From: Massilia brevitalea
GTDB taxonomy: Bacteria; Pseudomonadota; Gammaproteobacteria; Burkholderiales; Burkholderiaceae_D
Direction of reading: 5' to 3'
DNA length: 64,000 nt
NCBI RefSeq assembly: GCF_030711405.1
Contig: NZ_JAULSI010000019.1
Location: 1 to 64,000, forward strand
Part shown: positions 52,178 to 62,030 of the stretch, piece by piece
Layout of the letters: each line of letters starts with the position of its first letter
How positions within the stretch are numbered: the first letter of the stretch is position 1
Notes under the pieces: model-generated
Databases searched by the model: none
Told to the model about the DNA's origin: nothing
The model's input: the letters and a program-made list of their open reading frames with translations, nothing else
Translations under genes and position numbers: made by a program

Positions 52178-54511
52178 ATGGGAATCATGTCGTTGAATTT
52201 TCTGTCGAAGGGCAAGGCCGGAGACGAAACCGTGTTGTCGTCGCCGGATACCGAGTTCGGTGAAGGCGCCGGCGGCGCGCTGGCGCTGCCCGGCGGGGGA
52301 ATCCTGGGCGCCGCTGCGGCTGCCCCCGCCCCGGCCGCCGAAGCCGCTTCCGGCTCGGCCGGCGATGCGATGCGCCGCCTCGGCCACCTGGTGCGTCCCG
52401 GCGCCGCCGGCGCCGACGACGAGGAAGAAAGCAACCTCAGTCTGCCCCTGATCGGCCACCTGTCGCTGCCGCGCCAGCTGCGCATCCTGCTGGTCGCCTT
52501 TGGCGGCGGCATCCTGCTGACCATCCTCGGGATGTGGCAGAACGCCAACGTGAACGCCCGCGTCGCTGCCCAGATCCAGGTCGCCAGCGAAGTGCAGCTG
52601 CACTCGCAGCGCGTCGGCAAGGCTGCGCCGAATGCGCTGTCCGGCAACGCCGACTCGTTCACCCAATTGGCCGAAAGCCGCAACGAAGTGAACCGCGACC
52701 TGCGCCTGCTGAGCGCGGGCGGCAGCGTCGGCAACGTCACCGTGCCGGGCGCCAGCGGACGCCAGGGCGCGCTGCTGGGACGGGTGCGCGCCACCTGGAC
52801 CGCTTCCGAGCTCGGTGCGGCCAACATCCTGCAGATGAAGGGCGCGCTGATCGGCTTCGATAAAAGCGTGAAGCAGCTCGACGCACTGGCCACCGAGATG
52901 CTGGTGCTGACCGAAGACCTGATGGCGCAGAACGTGGAGCGCGGCGCCAGCGCGCGCGAACTGGCCGCGATCGGCCGCATGATGATGCTGACCCAGCGCC
53001 TGGCGCGCGGCGCGAACAGCTTCTTCGCCATCGGCGTGCCGCGCGACGACGCCGCGGTGCGCATCGGCGCCGACAGCGCCGCCTTCGAGCACGCCCTGCA
53101 AACCCTGCTGAGCGGCGCCGCTGCCCAGCGCAACGACGATTTGCGCGACAAGCTGCGCCAGATCCAGGTGCGCTTCGAGGCCTTCCGCAAGGACTTCACG
53201 CCCTTCCTCGACAACCCGGTGGCCTACTCGAAGGCGCGCGCCGCGGCCCGCACCATCCACCGCGACAATGAGGAAATGAAGAAGCAGGTGGCGTCGCTGG
53301 AAGCGAGCTACCGCTCGCAGCAGTCCTCGTCGAATCCCTGGTTCTGGCTGCTGGTGGCGGCCTCGGTGTTCACCCTGGCTACCGCTTTCTCGATCAGCCG
53401 CGTCATGCTGCAGGACTCGCGCAACCGCACCCGCGGCGCGGAAAACCGCCGCCGCGAAGCCGAGGCCAGCCGCCAGCTGGCCCAGGCCAAGGAAGAAGAA
53501 GCCAAGGCCACCAACGACCAGAACCAGGCCGCCATTCTGCGCCTGATGAACGAACTGCAGGACGTCGCGAACGGCGACCTGACCGTGCACGCCACCGTCT
53601 CGGAAGACATCACCGGCGCGATCGCCGACTCGGTCAACTTCACCGTCGAGGAATTGCGCGGCCTGGTGCAGCGCGTGACCGGCACCGCCGAGCAGGTGAC
53701 CCAGGCCTCGAACGAAGCCCAGGACGTCTCCGCCGAACTGCTGGGCGCCACCGAGGCGCAGTCGCGCGAGATCGAGGACGCCTCCTCGACCGTCCTGCGC
53801 ATGGCGAACGAGATTACCGACGTGTCGAAGTCGGCTAACGAATCGGCCGACGTGGCGCGCCAGTCGGTGGCGGCGGCGGAGCAGGGCTCGGCGGCGGTGC
53901 AGAATGCGATCATCGGCATGAACGAGATCCGCGAGCAGATCCAGGAAACCTCGAAGCGCATCAAGCGCCTGGGCGAATCCTCGCAGGAGATCGGCGAGAT
54001 CACCGAGCTGATTTCCGACATTACCGAGCAGACCAACGTGCTGGCGCTGAACGCGGCGATCCAGGCGGCGTCGGCCGGCGAAGCGGGACGCGGCTTCTCG
54101 GTCGTGGCGGAAGAGGTGCAGCGCCTGGCGGAACGCTCGGGCGAGGCGGCCAAGCAGATCGGCGCCCTGGTGCGCACCATCCAAACCGATACCCACGACG
54201 CCGTGGCGGCGATGGAAAAATCGACCCAGGGCGTGGTCGAGGGGGCGCGCCTGTCGGATGCGGCCGGCGCCGCACTGGCCGACATCTCGCGCGTCTCGAA
54301 CCGCCTGGCCGAACTGATCCAGGGTATCTCGTTCGCCACCGGCTTGCAGGCGACGTCCGCCAACGGCGTGGCGCACAATATGCAGCACATCCTGTCGGTG
54401 ACCGAGCACACCCAGGCCGGCACGCGCCAGACCGCCCAATCGATCCACCAGCTGGCAGCGCTGGCGCAGGAACTGAAAAACTCGGTGTCGCGCTTCCGCG
54501 TGGCCCCATAA
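52178..54511 (+). CDS. pilJ: PilJ-type methyl-accepting chemotaxis receptor
   Basis: 777 residues. About 100 N-terminal residues are Gly/Ala-rich and presumably cytoplasmic. Helix 1 ([20 protein letters not shown]), a periplasmic PilJ-type domain, and helix 2 ([18 protein letters not shown], about 385-402) follow. A HAMP-like region precedes the signalling domain with hairpin tip [19 protein letters not shown] and [15 protein letters not shown]. It senses surface- or pilus-related signals in Pil-Chp systems. GGGAG precedes ATG 52178. pilL follows 13 bases downstream. No pilK methyltransferase lies between. Confidence 0.93.
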   Translation: MGIMSLNFLSKGKAGDETVLSSPDTEFGEGAGGALALPGGGILGAAAAAPAPAAEAASGSAGDAMRRLGHLVRPGAAGADDEEESNLSLPLIGHLSLPRQLRILLVAFGGGILLTILGMWQNANVNARVAAQIQVASEVQLHSQRVGKAAPNALSGNADSFTQLAESRNEVNRDLRLLSAGGSVGNVTVPGASGRQGALLGRVRATWTASELGAANILQMKGALIGFDKSVKQLDALATEMLVLTEDLMAQNVERGASARELAAIGRMMMLTQRLARGANSFFAIGVPRDDAAVRIGADSAAFEHALQTLLSGAAAQRNDDLRDKLRQIQVRFEAFRKDFTPFLDNPVAYSKARAAARTIHRDNEEMKKQVASLEASYRSQQSSSNPWFWLLVAASVFTLATAFSISRVMLQDSRNRTRGAENRRREAEASRQLAQAKEEEAKATNDQNQAAILRLMNELQDVANGDLTVHATVSEDITGAIADSVNFTVEELRGLVQRVTGTAEQVTQASNEAQDVSAELLGATEAQSREIEDASSTVLRMANEITDVSKSANESADVARQSVAAAEQGSAAVQNAIIGMNEIREQIQETSKRIKRLGESSQEIGEITELISDITEQTNVLALNAAIQAASAGEAGRGFSVVAEEVQRLAERSGEAAKQIGALVRTIQTDTHDAVAAMEKSTQGVVEGARLSDAAGAALADISRVSNRLAELIQGISFATGLQATSANGVAHNMQHILSVTEHTQAGTRQTAQSIHQLAALAQELKNSVSRFRVAP

Positions 54512-54524
54512 GCAAGCGACGACC

Positions 54525-57500
54525 ATGACTTCATCCCTGCCAGCGAGCACCTTCGATACCGGCCCGTTGTCCTGGGTGATCGGCGAAATCCGCGATGCCC
54601 TCGAGCGCTCCGGCAGCGCGCTGAACGACGCCGCGGCGCGTTCGCCCGAGGCGCGGCCGACCCTGCTGCTGCATGCGAAGACCCACCTGCACCAGGCCCA
54701 CGGCGCACTGCAGATGGTGGACGTGGAAGGCGTGGAGCTGCTCACCGCCGCCGCCGAGCGCGCCCTCGACGCCTTCAAGGACCGTTCGCTCGACTGCACG
54801 GCGGAGCACGCGAAGACCGTGCGCGACGCCTATGGCGCGATCGGCGAATACCTGGAAGAGCTGGTGGCCGGCGCCGCGCCGCAGCCGGTGCGCTTGTTCC
54901 CGTATTACCGCGCGTTGCAGGAACTGCTGGGCGCGGAGCGCGTGCACCCGTCGGACCTGCTGGTGGTGGATACGTCCGTCACGCTGGACCTGCCGGCATC
55001 GTCCGATGCCGGTGCGCCGGACTATGCCGGCTGCCGCGCGCGTTTTGAAAAATCGCTGCTGCCTTATTTGAAGAGCGTCGATCCGCAGCACGCGCAAGCC
55101 CTGGCCGACGCCATCGCGCCGCTGGCCGCCAGTGGCGACGCCTATGCGCGCACCTTCTGGACGGCGCTGCACGCCTTTGCCGCGCTGGTCGGCAGCGGCG
55201 CCTTGCCCGCCGACCTGTACGTGAAACAGCTGTTCGGCCAGATCAATTTGCAGCTGCGCCGCCTGTCGCAAGGGCAGGCCAGCCTGCCGGATGCGCTGCT
55301 GCGCGATGCGCTGTTCTTCATTGCCGCCGTGCCCACTGGTGGGGACGAAGATGAGGACGAGGTGGCTGCATTGCGCCGCGTCTTCCGCCTGGGCGGCGCC
55401 GTGCCCGCCAACTATGCCGAGCGCCGCTACGGCCGGGTCGACCCGGCCGCGCTGAAGGAAGCCAAGGAAGCGCTGGCGCGCTCGAAGTCCGACTGGGACC
55501 AGCTGGCGGTGCACGCCGACGGCACACGCGAGGCCGATTTCAATGCCGCCCTGGCCACCCTGGCCGGCGCCAGCGACAGGCTCGGCGCGCCGGCGCTGGC
55601 CCAGCTGCTGCGCGAACTCGGCCAGGCCGCCAGCGACTCGATCGCCTGCGGCCGCAGCGACCAGTTCGGGCTGGAGATGGCGGCTGCCATGCTGTTCGTC
55701 GAACATGGCCTGGACCAGGTGCGCCAGCTGCCCGAGGACTTCGGGCAGCACGCCGAAGTGGTCGGCCAGCGCCTGCTGGCCCTGGCCGCCGGCGCCACGC
55801 CGCCGGACGCGCCGCCATGGCAAAGCGAACTGGCCGGCCGCATCCAGCAGAGCCAGACCGTGGCCGTGCTGGCCGGCGAGATCAAGAGCGGGCTGCGCCA
55901 GGTCGAGAAGCTGCTCGACGATTATTACGACCAGCCGCAGCTCAAGCGCGGCGCGCTGGACCAGGCCGCGCCGCTGCTGCACGGGATCGAGGGCGCCCTG
56001 CGCATCCTCGACCAGGACGAGGCCGCGCGCGCCGCGGTCCACGTGCGCGACGCCGTGCGCGGGCTGGGACAGGGCGATGGCGACGTCGCCGCCCAGGCCG
56101 CGCCGCTGCACAACATCGCCCGGAACATCGGCGTGCTCGGCTTCTTCACCGACATGCTGGCCCAGAACAGCGACAGCGCCCGGACCCGCTTTGCCTTCGA
56201 TGCGGACGCGGGATTGCTGCGCGAACTGAGCATCGAGCAGGCGCAGGCGCAGGCGCAGGCGCATGCGCAACTCGGCGCGCAGGCGAATGGGCATGATGCC
56301 GCGCCGGCCGCGCAGGTTTCCACGCCACCGGCGGCCGTGCCGGCGCCGCAGGCAGCGCAAGCCGCCCAGCCGGACGCCATCGACGCCGAGCTGCTCGAGA
56401 TCTTCGTCACCGAGGCCGGCGAGGTGCTGGACACGGTGGACGGCACGCTGCCCCAGCTGCACGCCAACCCGGCCGCCCAGGACGCGCTGATCATCGTGCG
56501 CCGCGCCTTCCACACCTTGAAGGGCAGTGCGCGCATGGTCGGCCTGGAGGAATTCGCCGCCACCGCCGCCGCGCTCGAACGCGTGATGAATGTCTGGCTG
56601 GCCGATGGCCGCGCCGCCACGCCGGACCTGCTGGCGCTGGCCGCGCACGCGCACGCCCAGCTGCTGCCCTGGGTGGCCGAGCTGGCCCACAGCGGCCAGT
56701 CTGCGCGCAGCGGCGTCGGCCTGGTCGCGGCGGCCGAGCGGGTGCAGGCCGGCGGGGCCTTCGTGGAGGACGAGGCGCCGGACGAGGTGGCGGCGGCTGA
56801 AGCCGTTCCGGCAGCGCAGCCGGCCGATGCCGCCGCCGAACCGGAGCCGTTCGCCGAGCCGCATGACGCGTTGCAGGCTGCGCCGGAAACCGAAGCTGAA
56901 GCCGCGCCGGAAACCGAATTCGAGGGGGAGCAGCACGAGGCCCAGCCGGTCCCGACGAACGTGTTCGCGCTGCCGGCGGCCACCCGGCCGCTGCCGGAGC
57001 AGGACGACAGCATGCGCCGCGTGGGCGAGCTGGACATCCCGCTGGCGCTGTACAACATCTATGTCGCCGAAACCGACGAGCTGCTGCGCACGCTCGAGCG
57101 CGACTTCGGCGAATGGCGCCACGAGCCGGGCCGCGAGGTTACGCCCGACGCGCTGAAAGCGGTGCACACATTGGCCGGCACCTCGGCCACGGTCGGCTTC
57201 GACGCCCTGCACGACCTGGCCCAGGCCCTGGAAACCACGCTCGAACACCTGGGCGAACCGGCGCCGCTGCTGGACGCCGCCCAGCACGACGTGCTCGACG
57301 CCGTCCTGGCGCGCGTGCGCGACATGCTGCAAACCTTTGCGCGCGGCGAGCTCGCCCCCGGCCAGCCGGAACTGCTGGATGCGCTGGCGACGCTGCGCGC
57401 CCGCTTCACGGCGCAGCAGGCCGACGACCTGTACGGCGACGTGCCGCAGGACCTGGCGCAGCGCCTCGACGCCCTGTTCGCCGACACCTACGACAGCCTG

Positions 57501-60227
57501 ATGGCCGACCCGCAACCGGAGCTGATACCCGCGCCGGCGGCAGCGCCTGCGGGCGCCGCCGCAACCGACGACATCGACGCGCTCTTCGGCCTCGATATCG
57601 ACGACCTGTTCGACAGCCCGGCGCCGGCACCGGCTCCGATCGCTCCGGTGGACGAACCGGCTGCCGAATCGGTCAGCGACACCGACACGCTGGCCGCGGC
57701 CGAAGCCGACTTCGCCGACAGCATCGAACTGGCCGAACCCGAGCCGATCGAGCTGCCGATCGAATTCGATATCGCTGCGCCGGAGGAACCCGAACCTGCA
57801 TACGAACCGGAACCGGAACCGGAACCCGCAGTCCAGCCCGAGGCCGAAACCGCCGGTGCACCGGAAACCGCCGCCGACAACCTGGCCGCGCCGGAACTCG
57901 AAGCCGTCGCGCTGCCGGTGACCCTGGACGCAGCGGTCGCTGCGCCCCTGGCCGGCGAGCCCGTCCTGCACGACGAACTCGACCCCGACCTGCTGCCGGT
58001 CTTCCTGGAAGAAGCCGCCGACTTGCTGCCGCAGATCGGCAATGGCCTGCGCCAGTGGCAGCAGGATCCGAGCGACACGGGGCCGGCGCAAGGACTGCTG
58101 CGCACCCTGCACACGGTCAAGGGCAGTGCGCGCATGGCCGGCGCAATGCGCATCGGCCAGCACACCCACGAACTGGAAACCCAGATCGAGAACATGGTCC
58201 ACGCCGGGACCACGGCGCCGGGCGCCTTCGACGAACTGATGGCCAGCTACGACCAGGTGCTGGTGCTGTTCGAGCAGCTGGTCAAGCCGGCCGCGCTCGA
58301 GGCCGAAGGCGCCGAGCCAGCCGCGGCGGCACCTGGCGCCGCGGCCGACGCCCCCATCCTGCCAGCCTTGCCCGCCGCGCCGGCCGACGCCCAGGGCGAG
58401 GCGCGCACGCCGCTGGTGCGGGTGCGCGCCGACATCCTCGACCGCCTGGTGACCCAGGCCGGCGAAGTCTCAATCACGCGCTCGCGCCTGGAAAACCAGA
58501 TGGGCGTGCTGAAGACCGCGCTGAACGACTTCTCGGACAACCTGGGCCGCCTGCGGCGCCAGCTGCGCGAAGTCGAGATGCAGGCCGAATCGCAGATCGC
58601 CTCGCGCATGTCGATTGCCGGCGAGCGCGAATTCGATCCGCTCGAATTCGACCGCTTCACGCGCCTGCAGGAACTCACGCGCATGATGGCCGAGAGCGTG
58701 AACGACGTCGCCTCGTTCCAGGAGTCGCTGGCGCGCAGTGTCGACGGCGCCAACGAGGAACTGGCGGCGCAGTCGCGCATGACACGCGATCTGCAGCGCG
58801 ATTTGATGCGGGTGCGCATGGTGCCGTTTGCCAGCCTGTCGGAACGCCTGTTCCGCGTGGCGCGCCAGACCGCCAAGGAAACCGACAAGCGCGTCAACCT
58901 GGATATCCGCGGCGGCGGCGTGGAAATCGACCGCAGCGTGCTGGAACAGATGGCCGCGCCTTTCGAACACCTGCTGCGCAACGCCATCGTGCACGGCATC
59001 GAGCCGCGCGCCGCGCGCACGGCCGCCGGCAAGAACGAGACCGGCGAGGTGCTGGTGCAGGTCAGCCAGCAGGGCAACGAGGTCGTGCTGCAGTTCAGCG
59101 ACGACGGCGCCGGCCTCGACCTGGAGCGCATCCGCGCCAAGGCGCGCGCGCAAGGGCTGGCCGAGCCGGATGCCGAGCTGTCGGACAAGGACGCCGCGGA
59201 GCTGATCTTCGCGCCGGGCTTCTCGACCGCCGATACCCTGACCGAGCTGGCCGGACGCGGCGTCGGCATGGACGTGGTGCGCTCGGAAGCCCAGGCGCTG
59301 GGCGGACGCGTGGTGATCGCATCAAGTGCGGGGCAGGGCACGCGCTTCACCATCCACCTGCCGCTGACCCTGGCGGTAACGCAGGTGGTGCTGGTGGCCA
59401 GCGCCGGCAAGACCTACGCCTTGCCCTCGACCCTGGTCGAGCAGGTGATGCCGGTGCGCGAACCCGACCTGCAGGCCGCCGCCGCGGCCGGCGTGCTGGA
59501 GGTGCAGGGCCAGGTGCTGCCTTTCCATTACCTGCCGGCGCTGCTGGGCGAAGGCGGGACCTTCGAACCCGGCATGCGTTCGCGCCCGGTGATGCTGCTG
59601 CACAGCGGCGGCGAACGCATCGCACTGCAGGTCGACGAGGTGCTGGGCAACCGCGAGGTGGTGATCAAGAATTTGGGTCCGCAGCTGGCGCGCGTGCCGG
59701 GCATCGCCGGCGCCACGGTGCTGGGCTCGGGCGACATCGTGCTGATCCTGAACCCGCTGGCGCTGGGCCGCAACGCCGGCACCGCCGTGCCGATGGTCGA
59801 CGTACCGCAGCACCCGGTGCCGGCGGTGCACAAGCCGATGGTGATGGTGGTCGACGATTCGCTGACCGTGCGCCGCGTGACCCAGCGCCTGCTGGAACGC
59901 GAAGGCTACCGCGTGGCCCTGGCCAAGGACGGCGTCGACGCGCTCGAGCAGCTGCCAGAAGTGCGGCCCGACCTGATGCTGGTGGATATCGAGATGCCGC
60001 GCATGGACGGCTTCGACCTGGTGCGCCACGTGCGCGGCGATGCGGCAACGCACGCCATCCCGGTCATCATGATCACCTCGCGCACGGCGGACAAGCACCG
60101 CAACTACGCGATGGGGCTGGGGGTGAATGCCTACTTCGGCAAGCCGTTCCAGGAGCCGGTGTTATTGGGAGCGATTGCGGGCTTGCTGGGTGGGGAGATG
60201 CCGCCGGCGGAAGGCGGCGTGTCGTAA
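54525..60227 (+). CDS. pilL: PilL/ChpA-type hybrid CheA kinase with three Hpt domains
   Basis: 1900 residues. The N-terminal 600 residues are helical, with a degenerate FimL-like character. Hpt1 has His663 (FHTLKGSARMVG), Hpt2 His881 (VHTLAGTSATVGF) and Hpt3 His1196 (LHTVKGSARMAG), separated by acidic Pro/Ala/Glu linkers. The P3 dimerisation region is about 1300-1400. HATPase has HLLRNAIVHGIEPR (about 1480) and FSDDGAGLDLERIRA. A CheW-like P5 (about 1615-1745) is followed by a C-terminal receiver with Asp1821 (LMLVDIEMPRMDGF). It feeds phosphate to PilG/PilH. It is shorter than Pseudomonas ChpA, which has more phosphotransfer modules. It ends two bases before a palindromic repeat. Confidence 0.94.
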   Translation: MTSSLPASTFDTGPLSWVIGEIRDALERSGSALNDAAARSPEARPTLLLHAKTHLHQAHGALQMVDVEGVELLTAAAERALDAFKDRSLDCTAEHAKTVRDAYGAIGEYLEELVAGAAPQPVRLFPYYRALQELLGAERVHPSDLLVVDTSVTLDLPASSDAGAPDYAGCRARFEKSLLPYLKSVDPQHAQALADAIAPLAASGDAYARTFWTALHAFAALVGSGALPADLYVKQLFGQINLQLRRLSQGQASLPDALLRDALFFIAAVPTGGDEDEDEVAALRRVFRLGGAVPANYAERRYGRVDPAALKEAKEALARSKSDWDQLAVHADGTREADFNAALATLAGASDRLGAPALAQLLRELGQAASDSIACGRSDQFGLEMAAAMLFVEHGLDQVRQLPEDFGQHAEVVGQRLLALAAGATPPDAPPWQSELAGRIQQSQTVAVLAGEIKSGLRQVEKLLDDYYDQPQLKRGALDQAAPLLHGIEGALRILDQDEAARAAVHVRDAVRGLGQGDGDVAAQAAPLHNIARNIGVLGFFTDMLAQNSDSARTRFAFDADAGLLRELSIEQAQAQAQAHAQLGAQANGHDAAPAAQVSTPPAAVPAPQAAQAAQPDAIDAELLEIFVTEAGEVLDTVDGTLPQLHANPAAQDALIIVRRAFHTLKGSARMVGLEEFAATAAALERVMNVWLADGRAATPDLLALAAHAHAQLLPWVAELAHSGQSARSGVGLVAAAERVQAGGAFVEDEAPDEVAAAEAVPAAQPADAAAEPEPFAEPHDALQAAPETEAEAAPETEFEGEQHEAQPVPTNVFALPAATRPLPEQDDSMRRVGELDIPLALYNIYVAETDELLRTLERDFGEWRHEPGREVTPDALKAVHTLAGTSATVGFDALHDLAQALETTLEHLGEPAPLLDAAQHDVLDAVLARVRDMLQTFARGELAPGQPELLDALATLRARFTAQQADDLYGDVPQDLAQRLDALFADTYDSLMADPQPELIPAPAAAPAGAAATDDIDALFGLDIDDLFDSPAPAPAPIAPVDEPAAESVSDTDTLAAAEADFADSIELAEPEPIELPIEFDIAAPEEPEPAYEPEPEPEPAVQPEAETAGAPETAADNLAAPELEAVALPVTLDAAVAAPLAGEPVLHDELDPDLLPVFLEEAADLLPQIGNGLRQWQQDPSDTGPAQGLLRTLHTVKGSARMAGAMRIGQHTHELETQIENMVHAGTTAPGAFDELMASYDQVLVLFEQLVKPAALEAEGAEPAAAAPGAAADAPILPALPAAPADAQGEARTPLVRVRADILDRLVTQAGEVSITRSRLENQMGVLKTALNDFSDNLGRLRRQLREVEMQAESQIASRMSIAGEREFDPLEFDRFTRLQELTRMMAESVNDVASFQESLARSVDGANEELAAQSRMTRDLQRDLMRVRMVPFASLSERLFRVARQTAKETDKRVNLDIRGGGVEIDRSVLEQMAAPFEHLLRNAIVHGIEPRAARTAAGKNETGEVLVQVSQQGNEVVLQFSDDGAGLDLERIRAKARAQGLAEPDAELSDKDAAELIFAPGFSTADTLTELAGRGVGMDVVRSEAQALGGRVVIASSAGQGTRFTIHLPLTLAVTQVVLVASAGKTYALPSTLVEQVMPVREPDLQAAAAAGVLEVQGQVLPFHYLPALLGEGGTFEPGMRSRPVMLLHSGGERIALQVDEVLGNREVVIKNLGPQLARVPGIAGATVLGSGDIVLILNPLALGRNAGTAVPMVDVPQHPVPAVHKPMVMVVDDSLTVRRVTQRLLEREGYRVALAKDGVDALEQLPEVRPDLMLVDIEMPRMDGFDLVRHVRGDAATHAIPVIMITSRTADKHRNYAMGLGVNAYFGKPFQEPVLLGAIAGLLGGEMPPAEGGVS

Positions 60228-60313
60228 CCGCGTGGGCACGAGTGCCTACGCCGGCCGCGCCCACCCTACGGAACCCCGCTCTTGTAGGGTGGGCACTTGT
60301 GCCCACGCGGTAC
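60225..60313. repeat. Palindromic element in opposite arrangement (copy G)
   Basis: First CCGCGTGGGCACGAGTGCCT, whose outer side ends CGCCCACCCTACG at 60270; then TAGGGTGGGCACTTGTGCCC from 60285 with ACGCGGTAC. Unlike the other copies, the TAGGG ends face each other (tail-to-tail), 14 bases apart, without an interior. It begins at the pilL stop codon and reaches to 10 bases before the stop of the convergent photolyase gene; it may serve as transcription end. Confidence 0.8.
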
Positions 60314-60322
60314 TACGGCCGA

Positions 60323-61807
60323 TCAATCGTCCGGCTGCGCGAGAGCCTTCACCACCGCAAACCGCGCCAGCGTCTTCTCGCGCGCCTCATCATGCTTCAC
60401 CAACCGCTCCGGATAATCCCTCCCCAGCACCACACCGCACGCCGCCAATTCGTCCGCCGGCACCAGCCACGGCGCATGCACATCGCGCGCATCGAGCTTG
60501 CCCAACTGCGGCAGATACTGCCGGATGAACTCCCCGCGCGCATCGAACTTCTCCGATTGCCGCACCGGATTGAAGATCCTGAACCAAGGCTGCGCGTCGC
60601 ACCCCGTCGACGCCGCCCACTGCCAGCCCCCGACATTCGACGCCATGTCGTAATCGTTCAGCTTCAGCGCAAAGTAACGCTCGCCCCAGCGCCAGTCGAT
60701 CCCCAGGTCCTTCACCAAAAAGCTCGCCGTCACCATGCGCAACCGGTTGTGCATGAAGCCCGTCCGGTTCAGCTGCAGCATGGCCGCATCGACCAGCGGA
60801 TAGCCGGTCCGTCCCTCGCACCAGGCCGCAAACAGCGCGTCGGCTTCCGCCCCCGCCTCCCACGCCACCGCGTCAAACGCCGGCTTGAACGAGCGCTCCG
60901 CCAGGTGCGGATGGTGCGACAGGATCATCGCGTAGAAATCGCGCCACACCAGTTCCGACAGCCACACCGGCGCACCGGCGCCGCCGGCCCCCATCGCCAT
61001 CATCTGCTGCAGCGTGCGCACCAGGTGGCGCACCGAGGTGGTGCCGAAGCGCAGGTGGATCGACAGCTGCGAGGTGCCGGCCTGCGCCGGGAAATCGCGC
61101 GCCGTGCCGTAGTCGGCCAGGCGCGGCAGGAAGCTTTCGAACAGCGCAGTGGCGCCGGACATGCCGGCCGGAGCGGGCAGGGGGCCGTCCTCGAAGCCCA
61201 GTTCCGCCAGGCTCGGGATGGCCACCTCGGGCAGCGCTGCCAGGGCCGCCGCATGCGGTTCGATCATCCACGGCGCCACCGCGTCCGGCTCGGCCGCCAG
61301 GCGCTTGAGCCAAGCGTTTTTATACGGCGTGAACACGCCATATACCTTGCCCATCTGCGTCAGCACTTCGCTCTTCTCGAACACCACCTGGTCCTTGAAG
61401 CCCAGTAGCGTGCGGCCGTTTGCCGCCAGCGCCTCGGCAACGACAGCATCGCGCGCCACCGCACCCGGCTCGTAGTCGGCGTTCGCATACACCGCATCCA
61501 CCCCCAGCTCGGCCGCCAGGGCGGGAATGATGTCCTGCGCCAGCCCCTGCCTGACGATCAGGCCGCCGCCCAGCCGGCGCAGTTCGGCATCGAGTTCGTG
61601 CAGGCTGGCGTGGATGAAACGCACGCGCCGGTCGTCGCGCGGCAGGCCGTCGAGGATGGCGCGATCGAAGACGAACACGCAGTAGACAGACCGTGAATCG
61701 GACCGTGAGGCGGCCTGCGAGGCGCGCAGCGCGTGGTGCAGCGCGGCATGGTCGAAAGCGCGCAGGTCGCGCCGGAACCAGACCAAGGACTTGCTTATTG
61801 GAATCAT
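60323..61807 (-). CDS. phrB: Deoxyribodipyrimidine photolyase
   Basis: A 494-residue CPD photolyase using blue light to split pyrimidine dimers. The N-terminal antenna-binding Rossmann part starts LVWFRRDLRAFDHAALHHAL. The FAD domain has WRDFYAMILSHHPHLAE, TGFMHNRLRMVTASFLVKDL, DWRWGERYFA and NVGGWQWAASTGCDAQPWFR, including the conserved Trp chain. ATG 61807 is used; a TTG 15 bases earlier (61822) is possible. Neither has a clear ribosome site. It is convergent with pilL. Confidence 0.96.
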   Translation of the reverse strand: MIPISKSLVWFRRDLRAFDHAALHHALRASQAASRSDSRSVYCVFVFDRAILDGLPRDDRRVRFIHASLHELDAELRRLGGGLIVRQGLAQDIIPALAAELGVDAVYANADYEPGAVARDAVVAEALAANGRTLLGFKDQVVFEKSEVLTQMGKVYGVFTPYKNAWLKRLAAEPDAVAPWMIEPHAAALAALPEVAIPSLAELGFEDGPLPAPAGMSGATALFESFLPRLADYGTARDFPAQAGTSQLSIHLRFGTTSVRHLVRTLQQMMAMGAGGAGAPVWLSELVWRDFYAMILSHHPHLAERSFKPAFDAVAWEAGAEADALFAAWCEGRTGYPLVDAAMLQLNRTGFMHNRLRMVTASFLVKDLGIDWRWGERYFALKLNDYDMASNVGGWQWAASTGCDAQPWFRIFNPVRQSEKFDARGEFIRQYLPQLGKLDARDVHAPWLVPADELAACGVVLGRDYPERLVKHDEAREKTLARFAVVKALAQPDD

Positions 61808-62030
61808 TGTGTGTTCAGTCAACGCGGCGTAGAAGGCGACGCGCTATTTTACTGGCTTGTATCCTTCCTCTTGTATCCATCGTCCAGGGCCGCTGTGTTG
61901 GCAATCCTGCCGCGCGCAAACCACGCTGCCGGGTGGCTGCCCGGCGTTTCAGTGTAAACTAATGAAAACCTAATGTTGTGGTCTGGATACTAATGGACAA
62001 TCAGCGCGTCAGCCAAGAGAGAGTCAGCGT
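61808..62030. other. Divergent gap phrB / yqgE
   Basis: 223 bases with the yqgE promoter region. AAGAGAGAGTCAGCGT before ATG 62031 is the ribosome site. TAAACT and TAATG words at 61955-61975 are AT-rich but without a clear -35. No gene or known motif recognised. Confidence 0.4.

Noticed and set aside
54531..58202. 1223-residue minus-strand frame opposite pilL, and a 1431-residue plus frame 57113-61408
   Set aside because: Shadows of pilL and phrB with Arg/Ala/Gly bias; the real frame has CheA motifs throughout.
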